From Datnioides undecimradiatus (lineage: Eukaryota > Chordata > Actinopteri > Lobotiformes > Datnioididae), in contig WARS01000126.1 in NCBI GenBank assembly GCA_008933995.1, positions 524,001 through 588,000 on the forward strand: DNA of 64,000 nt, in the 5' to 3' direction. Positions 50,020 through 61,144 of the stretch are shown in pieces (position 1 is the first letter of the stretch; each line of letters starts with the position of its first letter). The notes below the pieces were generated by a model. The model saw only the letters and a program-made list of their open reading frames with translations, searched no databases and had not been told where the DNA came from. Position numbers and translations under genes: made by a program.

Positions 50020-51591
50020 AATGTACAAGCCAGTCTGAGCATTGTCTCAATCAACCGGAGAGTAATTAGATCCAAACCCTCAACCTGTCTTTTGGACCCC
50101 ATCCCAACTCATCTTCTAAAAGATGTTTTCCCCCTGATTGGCTCTTTTATATTAGACCAGATCAATCTGTCATTACTAACAGGTTATGTTCCACAGGCTT
50201 TTAAGGTTGCTGTCATCAAACCTCTACTCAAAAAGCCTTCTCTCGACCCTGGTGTTTTAGCGCACTATAGACCAATATCCAACCTCCCCTTTATTTCTAA
50301 AATCCTTGAAAAGACCGTAGCTGATCAGTTATGTGATCACCTGCAGAGGAGCAGTTTATTTGAAGCATTTCAGTCAGGATTTAGAATAAACCACAGCACA
50401 GAAACAGCATTGGTTAAGGTTAGCAACGACCTCCTAATAGCTTCTGACAATGGCCTCGTCTCCTTACTTGTCCTGCTAGACCTCAGTGCTGCATTTGACA
50501 CCATCGATCACGGTATCCTACTACAAAGACTAGAACATGTCATTGGCATTAAAGGAACAGCACTAAGCTGGTTTAAATCTTATCTATCTGACAGATTCCA
50601 GTTTGTCCACGTTAATAATGACTCGTCCGTGCACACAATGGTTAATCATGGAGTTCCACAGGGTTCTGTGCTTGGACCATTATTGTTCTCCCTTTACATG
50701 CTCCCCTTAGGCAATATTATTAGGAAGCACAACATAAATTTCCACTGCTACGCGGACGATACACAGCTATATTTATCTATGAAACCAGAAGAAACAGATC
50801 AATTAGTCAGACTTCAGACATGTCTGACAGACATTAAGGCATGGATGACTTATAATTTTCTGCTCCTAAATACAGACAAAACTGAGGTGATTTTGTTTGG
50901 GCCTAAACACCTCAGAGACAGGTTATCTGACCTCGCAGTCGCTTTGGATGGTGTTACCCTGGCCTCCAGTTCTACTGTGAGGAACCTGGGAGTCATATTT
51001 GACCAGGATATGTCCTGTCAGTCCCATATTAGGCAGGTCACTAGGACTGCCTTCTTTCACTTGCGCAACATAGCTAAGATTAGGAGTATCCTGTCCAAAA
51101 ATGATGCCGAAAAGCTGGTCCACGCATTTGTTACCTCAAGGCTGGACTATTGTAATTCCTTGTTGTCAGGTTGTCCGACTAGCTCACTGCGAGGCCTCCA
51201 GCTCATCCAAAACGCTGCTGCGAGGGTTCTGGTGGGAATTAGCAAGAGAGATCATATTTCTCCGGTCTTAGCTTCTCTTCATTGGCTCCCTGTAAAGTCC
51301 AGAATAGATTTTAAAGTCCTTCTTCTTACCTACAAGGCCCTTAATGGCCAAGCTCCATTGTACCTCAATGAGATGCTAAGTCCCTATCAACCCAACAGAT
51401 CACTTCGCTCCCAGAGTGCAGGTTTGCTTGTGGTTCCCAGAATCTCCAAAAGTAGAATGGGAGGCCGAGCCTTTAGCTATCAGGCTCCTCTCTTGTGGAA
51501 CCAGCTGCCAGTCTGGGTCCGAGAGGCAGACACCCTCTCTACTTTTAAAGTAAAACTTAAAACCTTCTTGTTCGACAAAGCCTACAGCTAG
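49996..51591 (+). CDS. L2 LINE reverse transcriptase (uninterrupted, truncated at 5' end)
   Basis: A single open frame of about 520 codons encodes the complete RT core, with [48 protein letters not shown] (first catalytic Asp), [28 protein letters not shown] (catalytic YADD, about 50750) and [11 protein letters not shown]. It extends through the C-terminal region to [11 protein letters not shown]. No stop or frameshift is seen. The endonuclease is absent, so the protein cannot be complete. The first residues of the frame may come from flanking DNA. Biological role: copying the element's RNA into DNA at the target site. Whether it is expressed is unknown. Confidence 0.9.
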   Translation: MFLGIIIFNVQASLSIVSINRRVIRSKPSTCLLDPIPTHLLKDVFPLIGSFILDQINLSLLTGYVPQAFKVAVIKPLLKKPSLDPGVLAHYRPISNLPFISKILEKTVADQLCDHLQRSSLFEAFQSGFRINHSTETALVKVSNDLLIASDNGLVSLLVLLDLSAAFDTIDHGILLQRLEHVIGIKGTALSWFKSYLSDRFQFVHVNNDSSVHTMVNHGVPQGSVLGPLLFSLYMLPLGNIIRKHNINFHCYADDTQLYLSMKPEETDQLVRLQTCLTDIKAWMTYNFLLLNTDKTEVILFGPKHLRDRLSDLAVALDGVTLASSSTVRNLGVIFDQDMSCQSHIRQVTRTAFFHLRNIAKIRSILSKNDAEKLVHAFVTSRLDYCNSLLSGCPTSSLRGLQLIQNAAARVLVGISKRDHISPVLASLHWLPVKSRIDFKVLLLTYKALNGQAPLYLNEMLSPYQPNRSLRSQSAGLLVVPRISKSRMGGRAFSYQAPLLWNQLPVWVREADTLSTFKVKLKTFLFDKAYS

Positions 51592-52145
51592 CTCTAGTTA
51601 CCATCTGAACTACACCATCCATGCCATCCCCCAGTTATGCTGCTATAGGCCGAGGCTGCTGGGGGACGTCCCATGATCATCTCCACACTCCTCCTCTTCC
51701 CTCTCTCTCCTTAAACTCCATTAGCTCTGTGTCCTCTCTCCCCTAGTGCTGTGCTTGTTTCTCTCTGGTCTCTCTCTCTCTGTACCTCTCTACAGATACC
51801 TGTGGCTCCAGAGCTGAACATCTGACCTGTGGCTCCACCGACCTGCCCCGTGTCCTCTGCTGCCTATTGCTGTCATTTGCTGTCATTATTCTATATTGTC
51901 CCCCCCCCAACCGGTCAAGACAGATGGCCGTCCACCTAGAGCCAGGATCTGTCCAAGGTTTCTGCCTGTTAAAAGGAAGTTTTTCCTTGCCACTGTTGCC
52001 AAGTGCTTGCTCATGGTGGAACTGTTGGGTGTAACTAACAGTAATGAGTGTGGTCTAGACCTGCTCTGTTTGTAAAGTGCCCTGAGATGACTTTTTGTTG
52101 TGAATTGGCGCTATATAAATAAAATTGAATTGAATTGAATTAATT
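50020..52145 (+). mobile_element. L2 LINE, 5'-truncated, with intact 3' end
   Basis: The element begins inside the reverse-transcriptase region and runs to a typical L2 3' end: 'aaagtgccctgagatgactt', 'ggcgctatataaataaaatt' and a (TTGAA)n tail at about 52122-52145. The endonuclease domain and 5' leader are missing. The 3' part repeats the fragment at 8.68 kb. It lies in the sense direction between the lrif1 stop and the start of the lrif1-like gene. Confidence 0.92.
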
Positions 52146-52680
52146 CCTCTGCGATTTATAACAATGGTCATGAACAAAGTCAGTTTCCATCTCCTCTCCT
52201 GTGCTTATCATGACATTGATAATTTGTTTGTTTGTTGATGAAAAATTAGTCCATGCCCTTAAAATCAGCCATTTACTGTGCAGTAGTTACATTTTAAAGA
52301 CAAAGGGACAGATGGGTAGTTTGATGTATAACATGTACTTTTAAATCACATGTCTAACAGTGATTTCCTTGCACACAGACAGATTCTAGTTTAAAGACAA
52401 TCACAAGCCTTCCTGTCGGACACGGTGGTTCAAGAACATTTGTAGTTGAAGAACAAGGAATGAAGTAGACAATAGATATGATGATATAATTTCTACAGAT
52501 ATAAACTGATACTGATTGATACTTTTACTGTAAATAGAGTCTATAGTCACTGTTGTAGGCTGCTATAAAGCCAAATAAGAGGTCCGGATGCATTTCGAGA
52601 TGCTACTACTCAAGTGATTTCAGGGGGCTGAAGTGTAGCACATACGTTTGTTTAACCTGTTTTGTCCCTTTAAGAGTTTT
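52146..52680. other. Intergenic stretch after the L2 element
   Basis: No gene or recognised repeat; A+T-rich. Confidence 0.4.
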
Positions 52681-52689
52681 AGGCGACGT

Positions 52690-52794
52690 TTTTATTATGA
52701 AAGGTACGTCCCGGAAGTGCAGCTGTTTTCTGATTAAATGAAACTGCATCAGAGCAGCCGGGACCTCAGCAGCTAGATAACGTGTTTCGTTCAG
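52690..52794 (+). promoter_or_regulatory. Candidate promoter and non-coding exon 1 of the lrif1-like gene
   Basis: An ETS-type site, ccggaagt, lies at 52711-52718, in the same form as in the lrif1 promoter. About 75 bases later a good donor, 'gttcag|gtgagagcg', ends a possible exon at 52794. The coding exon at 54042 has an acceptor ('gtgtttacag|gcaaat') just before its ATG. The connection is inferred. Confidence 0.45.
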
Positions 52795-53929
52795 GTGAGA
52801 GCGACGAAACGGGATTTATTTGACATTATTCACACCACCGTCGACTATAATATGTGGTAGCTATGAAACAGAATCCGCATTTATCCGTTTCGATGGTAAT
52901 TTTAGTTTTCCACGTCCCTCCAATCCTACCGAGGCGCACTGTCTTGTATTACGGACTAAATACTTAAATACGTTTCATGGCGTTTGTTAAGAAGAAACTA
53001 ATGGACGTTAAAAACAACGAGGTCTGTCCTCACCTTCACCTCGCGCTTAATTATAAAGGTAGAAACAGTAACGCGGCAGGAGACGAATTGCCTTAGTTAC
53101 ACGGGGTGTTCTTCCGCCGGAGGACTTATCGAATGTGTTTCAGAATGTAGGACCTCATAGGGTACATGCTTACTGGTTAATTGCAGTGCAGTCACACCTG
53201 TTACTCCCCACAAGGATTAGCTGACTCTGGCAGGTGTGTCATTTAGCCGAGCAAGCGTTCTGATAAACAATGCGAATCAGCCTCACTGATTTGTTCTCAT
53301 TAAACTGATCCAAAACTAGGCACCCGCAAGTTATTGTTAGGAAAAACAATGTACTATAAATGATATCAAAAGAGGTTAAAGCAGTCCTCATTAAGACAAA
53401 TGTAATTGATTTATTATTGATCTAATGCACAACCATGGTGGCCGTAGACTCCACAGGGTATGAAATATTGGATCTTGGAGCTAAATTTCAAAATAAAAGT
53501 TGTGTTAGTCTGTGATTAATATCCTCACAGGTTAATTCCACATCTTATTTCCACCATCAAAAGTCACCCGGTGCTCCACGGCCATGACCCTGCTCATCAT
53601 CCAGACTGTTAGCTGCTGCGGATTGCTGAACCAAGTCAATGCCTGTTACCTCCACGAGGTGACAACGCACGATGAGGGCCGACAGCTGAATCAGAGTATT
53701 TTTCATATTTTCAGTTTGCCTGAAAAACTGAAAGCCATTCGGTTAATCATGTTAAGAAACAATTGGCAGATCTTCACGTTAGAAATCAGATGATATTGTG
53801 TAGATTCGAGAAATGAAACCAAAACTACCATCTAAAGAATCATCTTAGATTTTTACCTAATAATTGCATTGATACTATCCTTAACTACCACTTTATGTGA
53901 AAGCATGAAATTATGGTCAGTGCCCATCC

Positions 53930-53952
53930 CCATCCATCCATCCATCCATCCC
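53930..53952. repeat. (CCAT)n simple repeat
   Basis: A short run of ccat units in the presumed first intron of the lrif1-like gene. Confidence 0.85.
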
Positions 53953-54057
53953 CCAAAATCAGTGTGAAGCTGGTTGATCGTTGATGAAACGACCTGTTAT
54001 GGAGTCTGCGCTTTAACTGAACCACTGTGAATGTGTTTACAGGCAAATACACGGAGC

Positions 54058-56485
54058 ATGGATCTTGAAAGTATGGAAATCTACATCCCGGCGGACACTG
54101 AAGTGAAAAGGATCCCGCTGAGGAGTCTACCCAGCTCAATACTCAGACGAATGAGCCTCCCTCCGGCTGACACAGATGGGTCCAGGAAGCCTGCAGAATC
54201 TTCGGAGGGCATATGGATTTGTCCTGCGGTCCTGCGGAAGAAAGGCCAGAAGCCAGCATCCCACACAGGAAGCGGCGTGATAGAAAGCATGTCCTCACTG
54301 ATGAACAGGGATTTCAGGGCTGCTGTCGGTCCCTTCCGAATGTCCTTTGTCTCCTCCAGCCACACAGCTTACAAGGTGCTGAAGGACACGATGCCTGGGA
54401 AAAAGGTCTCCACACACACATCTCGCATGTCCCTGTTATCTCTGGACGCGACACCGCGAACGTACCATGAAGCTGTGTTCATCTACCAGGGCCGCATCTA
54501 CCTGTCCATCAGGAAGCCCCGCCGCAACCAGAGCAAACACGAGACAAACAAACCACAGCCGGCCACCCAGTCTTCTGTTCTCTCTACATCAGATGTGTCG
54601 TCTAAAAGCCAAAGGAAGGTAACGTGACACTCAAGCCACTGCAACAAACCTATGAGTGGGAGAACATGGCAGGTCATTTAACAGGCGTGGTTTCAGCCTT
54701 TGAAGTGAAATCGGAGTCTACAGCCATGCCAGCACACACAGTGGTGATTTGTCAGTATGCTAAAATGTCCACAATGCTAACATATGAATGTTTAACAGGC
54801 AATGTCTGCTTAGTTCACTGTCTTAGTAAGCATGTAACGTTTTATTACAGCTGATGATGTCACTGCATGAAACATCACATGGTCATCAGTGTTATAACTC
54901 ATTCTGATGAGGACATGAATGTTTAACAGCAGCATCTAAATATAAAGCACATTGCTGACAGTGTTCGGTCTAAATCAGAGGTTTGACTCTTCGTCTCTTA
55001 GGAAGATTTTGTAGGCAGTTATATTTACTCGTTTACATGTGACTTGTTTACCCTCCTGCAGCGCCAGTCCCCCCAGGCCTCTCTTGAACCTGCAGACAAA
55101 GAGGTGCAAAGGAAGAGGGTGCACATCACTTTGCCCCAGATCTCACAAAAACAGTCAAAGGAGCTTCTCACAAAAACAGACAGCGCAGATCAGGTGAGCG
55201 TAACAACAATGGCAACTTCATAAACATAGCACATGCACGGAAAACAAATAATTTGAAAACCACCTGCACACAACACCAGCAACTCCCGGAAACACTCTCG
55301 CACACACCGAGCAGGTTATTGCTGCTCCCAACGCAGACTCCAGAGCTAAAGCTGGCCTAGATCTCCTCTACCTTCCAAAATACACCAGTGACTGTGTGAC
55401 CCATTAATAGTTCACTGTGTTACACTGTTATTAAACACAGCACTGACTGTTGCGAGTCAGTATACCGAGTTGGATTAGAAAGACACGATGCATCAGGAGA
55501 AAACCCTGAATGTCTAAAAATATAGTAACACAGATTTCCATTCACACGCTGAGATATGTCATTCTGTCAGACATCACTGTTTCTATAGCTGTGCAGCTAG
55601 GGTGTCTATAGCAAGCAAGGGTTGCAGGTGAGCATCTGGAGCTTCAGAGTTCCTCAGAAAGATGTCTGACATGGTTTGAACCACTCATAACTACTTTTTA
55701 CTCGTCAAACACACATAGACAAGGGTCAAATGACTTGCATCTCAAAGGCAAAAGACACTTTACTCGAAATAACTCTTAAAGACCCAGCAGGAATGGAGCT
55801 CTGTCACAGTACAGCAGTTCTAAGCATCTGTTGTGGGCTTGATCATATGTCTTTACATTTAATCCAAGCAAAGGAACACGAGCTCCATGTGACAGAAGTT
55901 CTTTACATCCCTCAGGAGCTGCTAAATGACACCAGCCCCAAGAAGAAACACACCACATGTAAAGCAACACACAGTGAAAACATGATGAAAAAGGATGTGA
56001 CACACAAGGGAAGGGACGTGTCCTCAACCAAGACTGCACGCTCTGTCCCTCAGTCCTCTGACAGTGTGCACAGCGTGCATGGCCAGTGCCATAAGGATGC
56101 CGGAGGAGAGCAGGCTGCAGAGGAAGGACCCAGCCAGGAGCCAGCTTGGTTTCAGCATCAAGGGGAGCAGCAGCAGGTGGAGCCCAGCAATGACAGTGAG
56201 ACACAGTACCTGGATGCAGAAGAACCTGAGAGCACCAATCAAAGCAGTGACATGGACAGTAATATAAAAAGTGACAGCGGGGAACCTGACATCATGGTGG
56301 GCATTGTAGAGCAAAGTAGCAACCAGAGCTGGACCAGGAGAGAGTCACACAGCGCAGCTGCTGCTTCCACATCCCAAGAGCAGGAGTTTGACTTCACGGA
56401 GCTGGCACAGGAGGAGAGAATCGCACGGATGAAGGCCATACTCAGACAGAAAGAAGGGGCTCTCAAAAACCTGCACTTTTCATGA
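54058..56485 (+). CDS. LRIF1-like protein (probable diverged tandem paralogue)
   Basis: Three coding exons join in phase 0: 54058-54618, 55062-55193 and 55916-56485, giving 420 aa. Motifs parallel LRIF1 in the same order. IPADTEVKRIPLRSLPSSIL (10-29) matches LRIF1 IPHNAQVRTVQASELPAGIK. EAVFIYQGRIYLSIRK (138-153) matches ENALVMCNGKVFFVAKK. VHITLPQI (207-214) sits where LRIF1 has VRICLRRI. EERIARMKAILRQKEGALKN (397-416) matches the LRIF1 C-terminal coiled coil. The LRIF1 N-terminal FYQAMPAVGADGKN block is missing. A role with chromatin partners through the coiled coil is inferred, not known. The last acceptor (55915/55916) was chosen by pyrimidine tract and phase; an earlier start is possible. 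I do not recognise a named orthologue. Confidence 0.8.
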
Positions 56486-58818
56486 TGGCGGCCCAGTCGC
56501 AGCGACATTCAGCAACCACGCTTCAGTTCTCCCGAGCATCCATTCTTAGGTTTGTTAGAAAGCATTTAAGTTTGAATCCAGTCAGCGCAGAAGTGACAGA
56601 CAGGACAAGGACTTGTCCAAGTAGTTTGTTTCTAATGTACCAAACCACTGAGTTATTACTCACGTCTGATTTAAGTGTCATAACCAGACTGATCAAAGGT
56701 CTGAAAGTCAAAAACGTGCAGAGTCACGTTGTTACATTTCTTTGACATTTCCACAAACAGTGCATCCTGTTGTCTCCCTGTGTCTTGGCAGCAGGACGAA
56801 CGTTCCTTGTGGCCTTACACCTTTTCTGAGGTTCTGTTTATAAGTTGTTACAGAAGACGAATATGTGAGTAAGACAGTTTTGACAAAAGTCTTGATACTC
56901 CATCATGGCGACTTCACTGAGCATCCTCTGGTTTTAAATAACTCTCTGGTATGGGAGTAATTCAGCGACGGCGGTCAGAACATCCACAGCGTCCAAAATG
57001 TAAACAAATATGAAACGGGGCTCACCTTGCTGCCCACCCTCAAACTCACAGTATCCATGGCAACATTACACTTCCTGTTTGTCTTTTACTGTTCATATAT
57101 TTTTCCAAAAGAACACTTGATGTTCAAATTTCAGTTTGTCACTTTCGACCATTCCCTTTAGTTGACTTGAGCATAAAAGCAAAAACTGCTTTTTCTAAGA
57201 TTAATTCAAAAATGGAAACTTCATTTTCCGTCTCTAGATTCCCTCTTTCAGAGATATCACCTTATTTTAAACGTCTCCTTGTCTGTACCTGCTGCCTACA
57301 TTACCCACAAAGCAGCTCGACTGTTGTCGGTCTAGTCAGAGATTGAGTTGAGTTACATTAGCAGCTGCTAGTAGAGCCTGGAACCTCTGAAGGCTCGAAT
57401 TGAATTGTCATCTTTGTGATGTTTTGCTTTTGAAGACAGAGACATAGTTTAGGTTGGTCGCTGTTTTTTGTCTTGAGAATGTTTATTTAAAGATATTTGC
57501 TCAGCTTCACTGGGACACCTTTCTCTTTAGCCCGTTTGTTCCTATCATTGGCTGCTTCCCCTCTTTAGGTTTAATGTACATACTGTAAATCTTGTATTTA
57601 GCTGACTTCTGCTCATGGAGCCTGAATAGTTGCTCATCTGTTGTGTTTGGGATTCAAATGTGAGACTGTTCATCCAGACCCGTCCCGACATTTTGTAAAA
57701 CAGCAGCTGGGACAGCAGCCTGATGTGACTCCTTCACTCTCTGTTTATCCAACCTGCCAATGAATGGCTTCAGTTCAGCTCACACTTACATACACAGAAG
57801 CAGAGGACCGCCCGCCGTGCTTAGTTTTTTTTTTCTTAAAGGTTATCATGTGTTTATTATACAGTATCACAAGTAAACAAGTTGTTTTCGCTGACATGAA
57901 AATAAACACACTTTCACCAGAAAACAAAAGGTGGATCCCTCTGACTGATGTTAGTCAGACAGCAGCAGTTTGATGGCAGCTTTGCAACTGCTGTAAGTGA
58001 TCTGAGATGAACGTGTGACATCGAGGAGTTGCCATTATTGACTCCTGCATCCGACTGTACTTCACTCCTAATTAGATACAAACACACACTATTGCTTTGG
58101 TTGTAGCCTGCTGGACTGTAGCATGGCTACTGTAAATATGTTCGTGGCAAAGCATGCAAACACGATGCAAAACAGCGGCAAAGGTTTCCCACGCACACCT
58201 GATACACACTGACCATGGTTCAGCTAACATTGCATTAGTAGATTTCCAAATGCAAATATTGGTACATAAAAATAATGCAATGTTGATGTTAAAAACAGAA
58301 GGAAGGACACCAACAATAATAATAATCAGCAATCAGAGACCAGATGACAGAGTGCTTTTCTTTTTTTAGGGTGAACAGGCGACGTACAAACACAGATGCT
58401 TGTAGCTGTACTGCAGGGCTTTAATCACAGGGCTGCCCCACACACTCTTTTATTGGACTGCAATGAATATTATACACAGCGAAGTCTTTGCCCAAATGAA
58501 TTTGTCAAATTCATAATCTATATTTTTCTCTCCGTTTGGGCTTGGCCATGTTTTTTCTCACCCTCACCCTTTTTCTCACCATTTGTGCATCCTGATACAG
58601 TTTGGATCCTGTGTGCATGTAAGGAACCTGTCACTGCTTCTTGTTGCTGCTCCTTTTAAATGCCAGTGTAACAGATCACATAGGACAGCTGCTGTCATTA
58701 CCTTGCATACTTGGTCAGATGACACTGTGATCATAAAGTGTTAAACACACATATGTAATCAGTTACAACCAGCAATAACAGCAGTGATGTTTCAGCGCTG
58801 CATTCAGCTTAGCATTGG

Positions 58819-58819
<1 letters not shown>
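56486..58819 (+). other. 3' flank of the lrif1-like gene and intergenic DNA
   Basis: The first part is probably 3' untranslated region. An AATAAA at 57901-57906 is a possible end signal. No further gene was recognised. Confidence 0.4.
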
Positions 58820-58871
<52 letters not shown>

Positions 58872-58915
58872 GTGTGTGTGTGTATATATATATTGTGTGT
58901 GTGTGTGTGTGTGTG
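58820..58915. repeat. Compound (CT)n(TG)n(TA)n(TG)n microsatellite
   Basis: About 34 bases of CT run into mixed TG and TA dinucleotide blocks. Confidence 0.95.
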
Positions 58916-59054
58916 GATATTGGCGCTATTTGTACATGCAGGGGTAACAGATGGCAAGGAAAATTGTGAGTGTGTATTTGTGTCCGTGTGTGTTTGAACC
59001 ACCCAATAAAAGTGGATGAAGGCACTAAGCCAGTATTACAGGCAGTTCATATTT

Positions 59055-59122
59055 CATATATCATATATATATGTATGTGTGTGTGTATGTATATATATAT
59101 ATAGTTATATATATATAGTTAT
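59055..59122. repeat. (TA)n/(TG)n microsatellite
   Basis: Interleaved TA and TG runs; the 3' part contains 'tatatatatagttatatata' type near-palindromes. Confidence 0.9.
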
Positions 59123-60064
59123 AATTCAGTCATTTTTATGGCATATAAAAATGACTGAATTATCACGTGTTCTCTGTGATCACTGCTTGTGCTTTAAAGT
59201 GTTGATGTCCCTACACAGTGCTGAACTGTTCTCTGTGCTGACGTAGGACCACTAGAGGTCAGGAGGGCACAGGGTTGAAGTGCTCGGATGATGTGAATCC
59301 GTGAGTCTGACAGCCCAACGTCACTCACTCAAAGCTGGAAACGCACATTATGATGCATCACTTCCAAAAGGCTTCAGGTTAAGTAGACTCAGACCCTCGT
59401 AAAGACCTTTCCCTCAAACGATCCTGGAATGACTTTTGAAAGAAATCACCTCCCTCTTTTAGTTACACAGTTTACATGTGGTCTTTTCTGGTTCAAAGAC
59501 CCTACTCCAGATTTGTTTGAGCCGGACTGCTGTAATGTTTTGTCTACAGATCTTCCCTATCTGGGTTCTGAACTCCTTCAGATAGTTCATGAGGTTGCAG
59601 ATTCATTTTCAAGTAAAACTACAAAGTCTGACTAAATTACCGTAACCCCACTTCCTCAGTTCATTGGTTCTCTATTCTCACTGGATCAGGACTTTAAGGT
59701 GGTACTAATGACTTGTTATTGTAAATGGCAGAGGTGAGGTTTACTGCAGGGTAAGGGGGACTGGAATCAAGATGGCAGCTCCAGGCTCAGGATGCAGACC
59801 AGAGGTTTGCAGAGCACGCTGAGACCCAAATACCATCCCATCCAGACTTGTTCCTATAATAACTGATGAATTATTTAGAATGAACACATTTTGACTAGTT
59901 TCTTCTAACCTTTCAACCAACACAGCATTCCTGCACTTTACTGCGCTGGTATAGGCCCAGGAACCTCTCAAACCAGCTGTATGCTTTCCTAATCCTCCCA
60001 AATGACATGGCTCCGGCAGCCGTATCTGTACATTCCAATAAGCATAGCAAATCCAGGAATCAGT

Positions 60065-60097
<33 letters not shown>

Positions 60098-61100
60098 CGG
60101 GCAGACGAGATGAGACAACAGTTAGCGAAATAAGTGAGTCAGCGAGAAGCGACTTCACATGGCGCGCTCCAAAAAAGGAGGCAAGTCAACAATGAAAACA
60201 GAACTTTGACTCAAGAATGGACAGACTCACTTGTTCATTCATCCCAGTTTAAAACCAGTATGCCTCACATCCATGAACGTGGCCCTTATTAAAAACAGCG
60301 AGGTGAAGCGCCACCAGGAGACAGAGCACACAGAGCATCTTTTGTGCAAACATGGCCGCTGAAATCCGACCTGCAGCCACAGAAAAGCTAATATTTTCTG
60401 AATCATAACGCATTAAACACAATGCAGCAGACAAATCCCCTATGGGCACTCAGGATAATAATGTAACCAACCACCTTTGTTAAACCCTGCACTTCTCAAA
60501 TGTCCAGCAGGTGGCACGGATTAATAATTAGGTAATTACTGGATGTGCTGCGGTGGCGCTCACTGTTTCCAGGACACTTAACACTTAAAATAAGCTAGAG
60601 CTTTCTTTCTGTTTCTGTTAAGGTGCATCAGGCCAAACAGAGCGTGTGATGTTCTCAGTTAGACGTTGAATTACATTTACACTGTATGAGCACAAGTGAT
60701 GCAAACTGATGTGTTTCTTAGGAAGCTTAGGTTTTCAGCCAGAGTCTATACAGTACGGTATAGAATATTTATTATTGTGATCATATAGTTGGAAAACAGA
60801 TCAACAGCTACTGAACATCTGAACTTTTATTTATTGTTTTTTATTGTAAATCTGCTGTGATCTGTTCGGACAGACCACACAAACCGGTGATGCACTCTTT
60901 AAAAGGCCAGAACGATGGATATCATGTTTGCGATTACGACAAACGTCCTGTTACAAAGATGGCAGGAACATAGCAGAACGAGTTCATCCCCGGCCGGTTA
61001 AATCATCTGATATGAGTTCCAGATGAGATTTGAGTGGGAAACGTGTGAGGGAGTGGAGGGAGGAAACCTCGGCGCTGTGTTCCTCCCCTCCGGCTGCCCC
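59123..61100. other. Intergenic stretch upstream of igf3
   Basis: Contains the (AC)n run listed separately. No exon or known repeat was recognised. Confidence 0.4.
60066..60096. repeat. (AC)n microsatellite
   Basis: An uninterrupted AC run. Confidence 0.95.
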
Positions 61101-61108
61101 ACTATAAG
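61101..61108 (+). promoter_or_regulatory. TATA-like box of igf3
   Basis: 'actataag' lies 44 bases before the igf3 start codon, which would put the transcription start near 61130 and leave a very short leader. It is the only gene here with a clear TATA-like element so close to its start, in keeping with tissue-restricted expression. Confidence 0.5.
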
Positions 61109-61144
61109 GCTGCAGGTCTCCTGAAGTCGGTCCACACAGACAGG

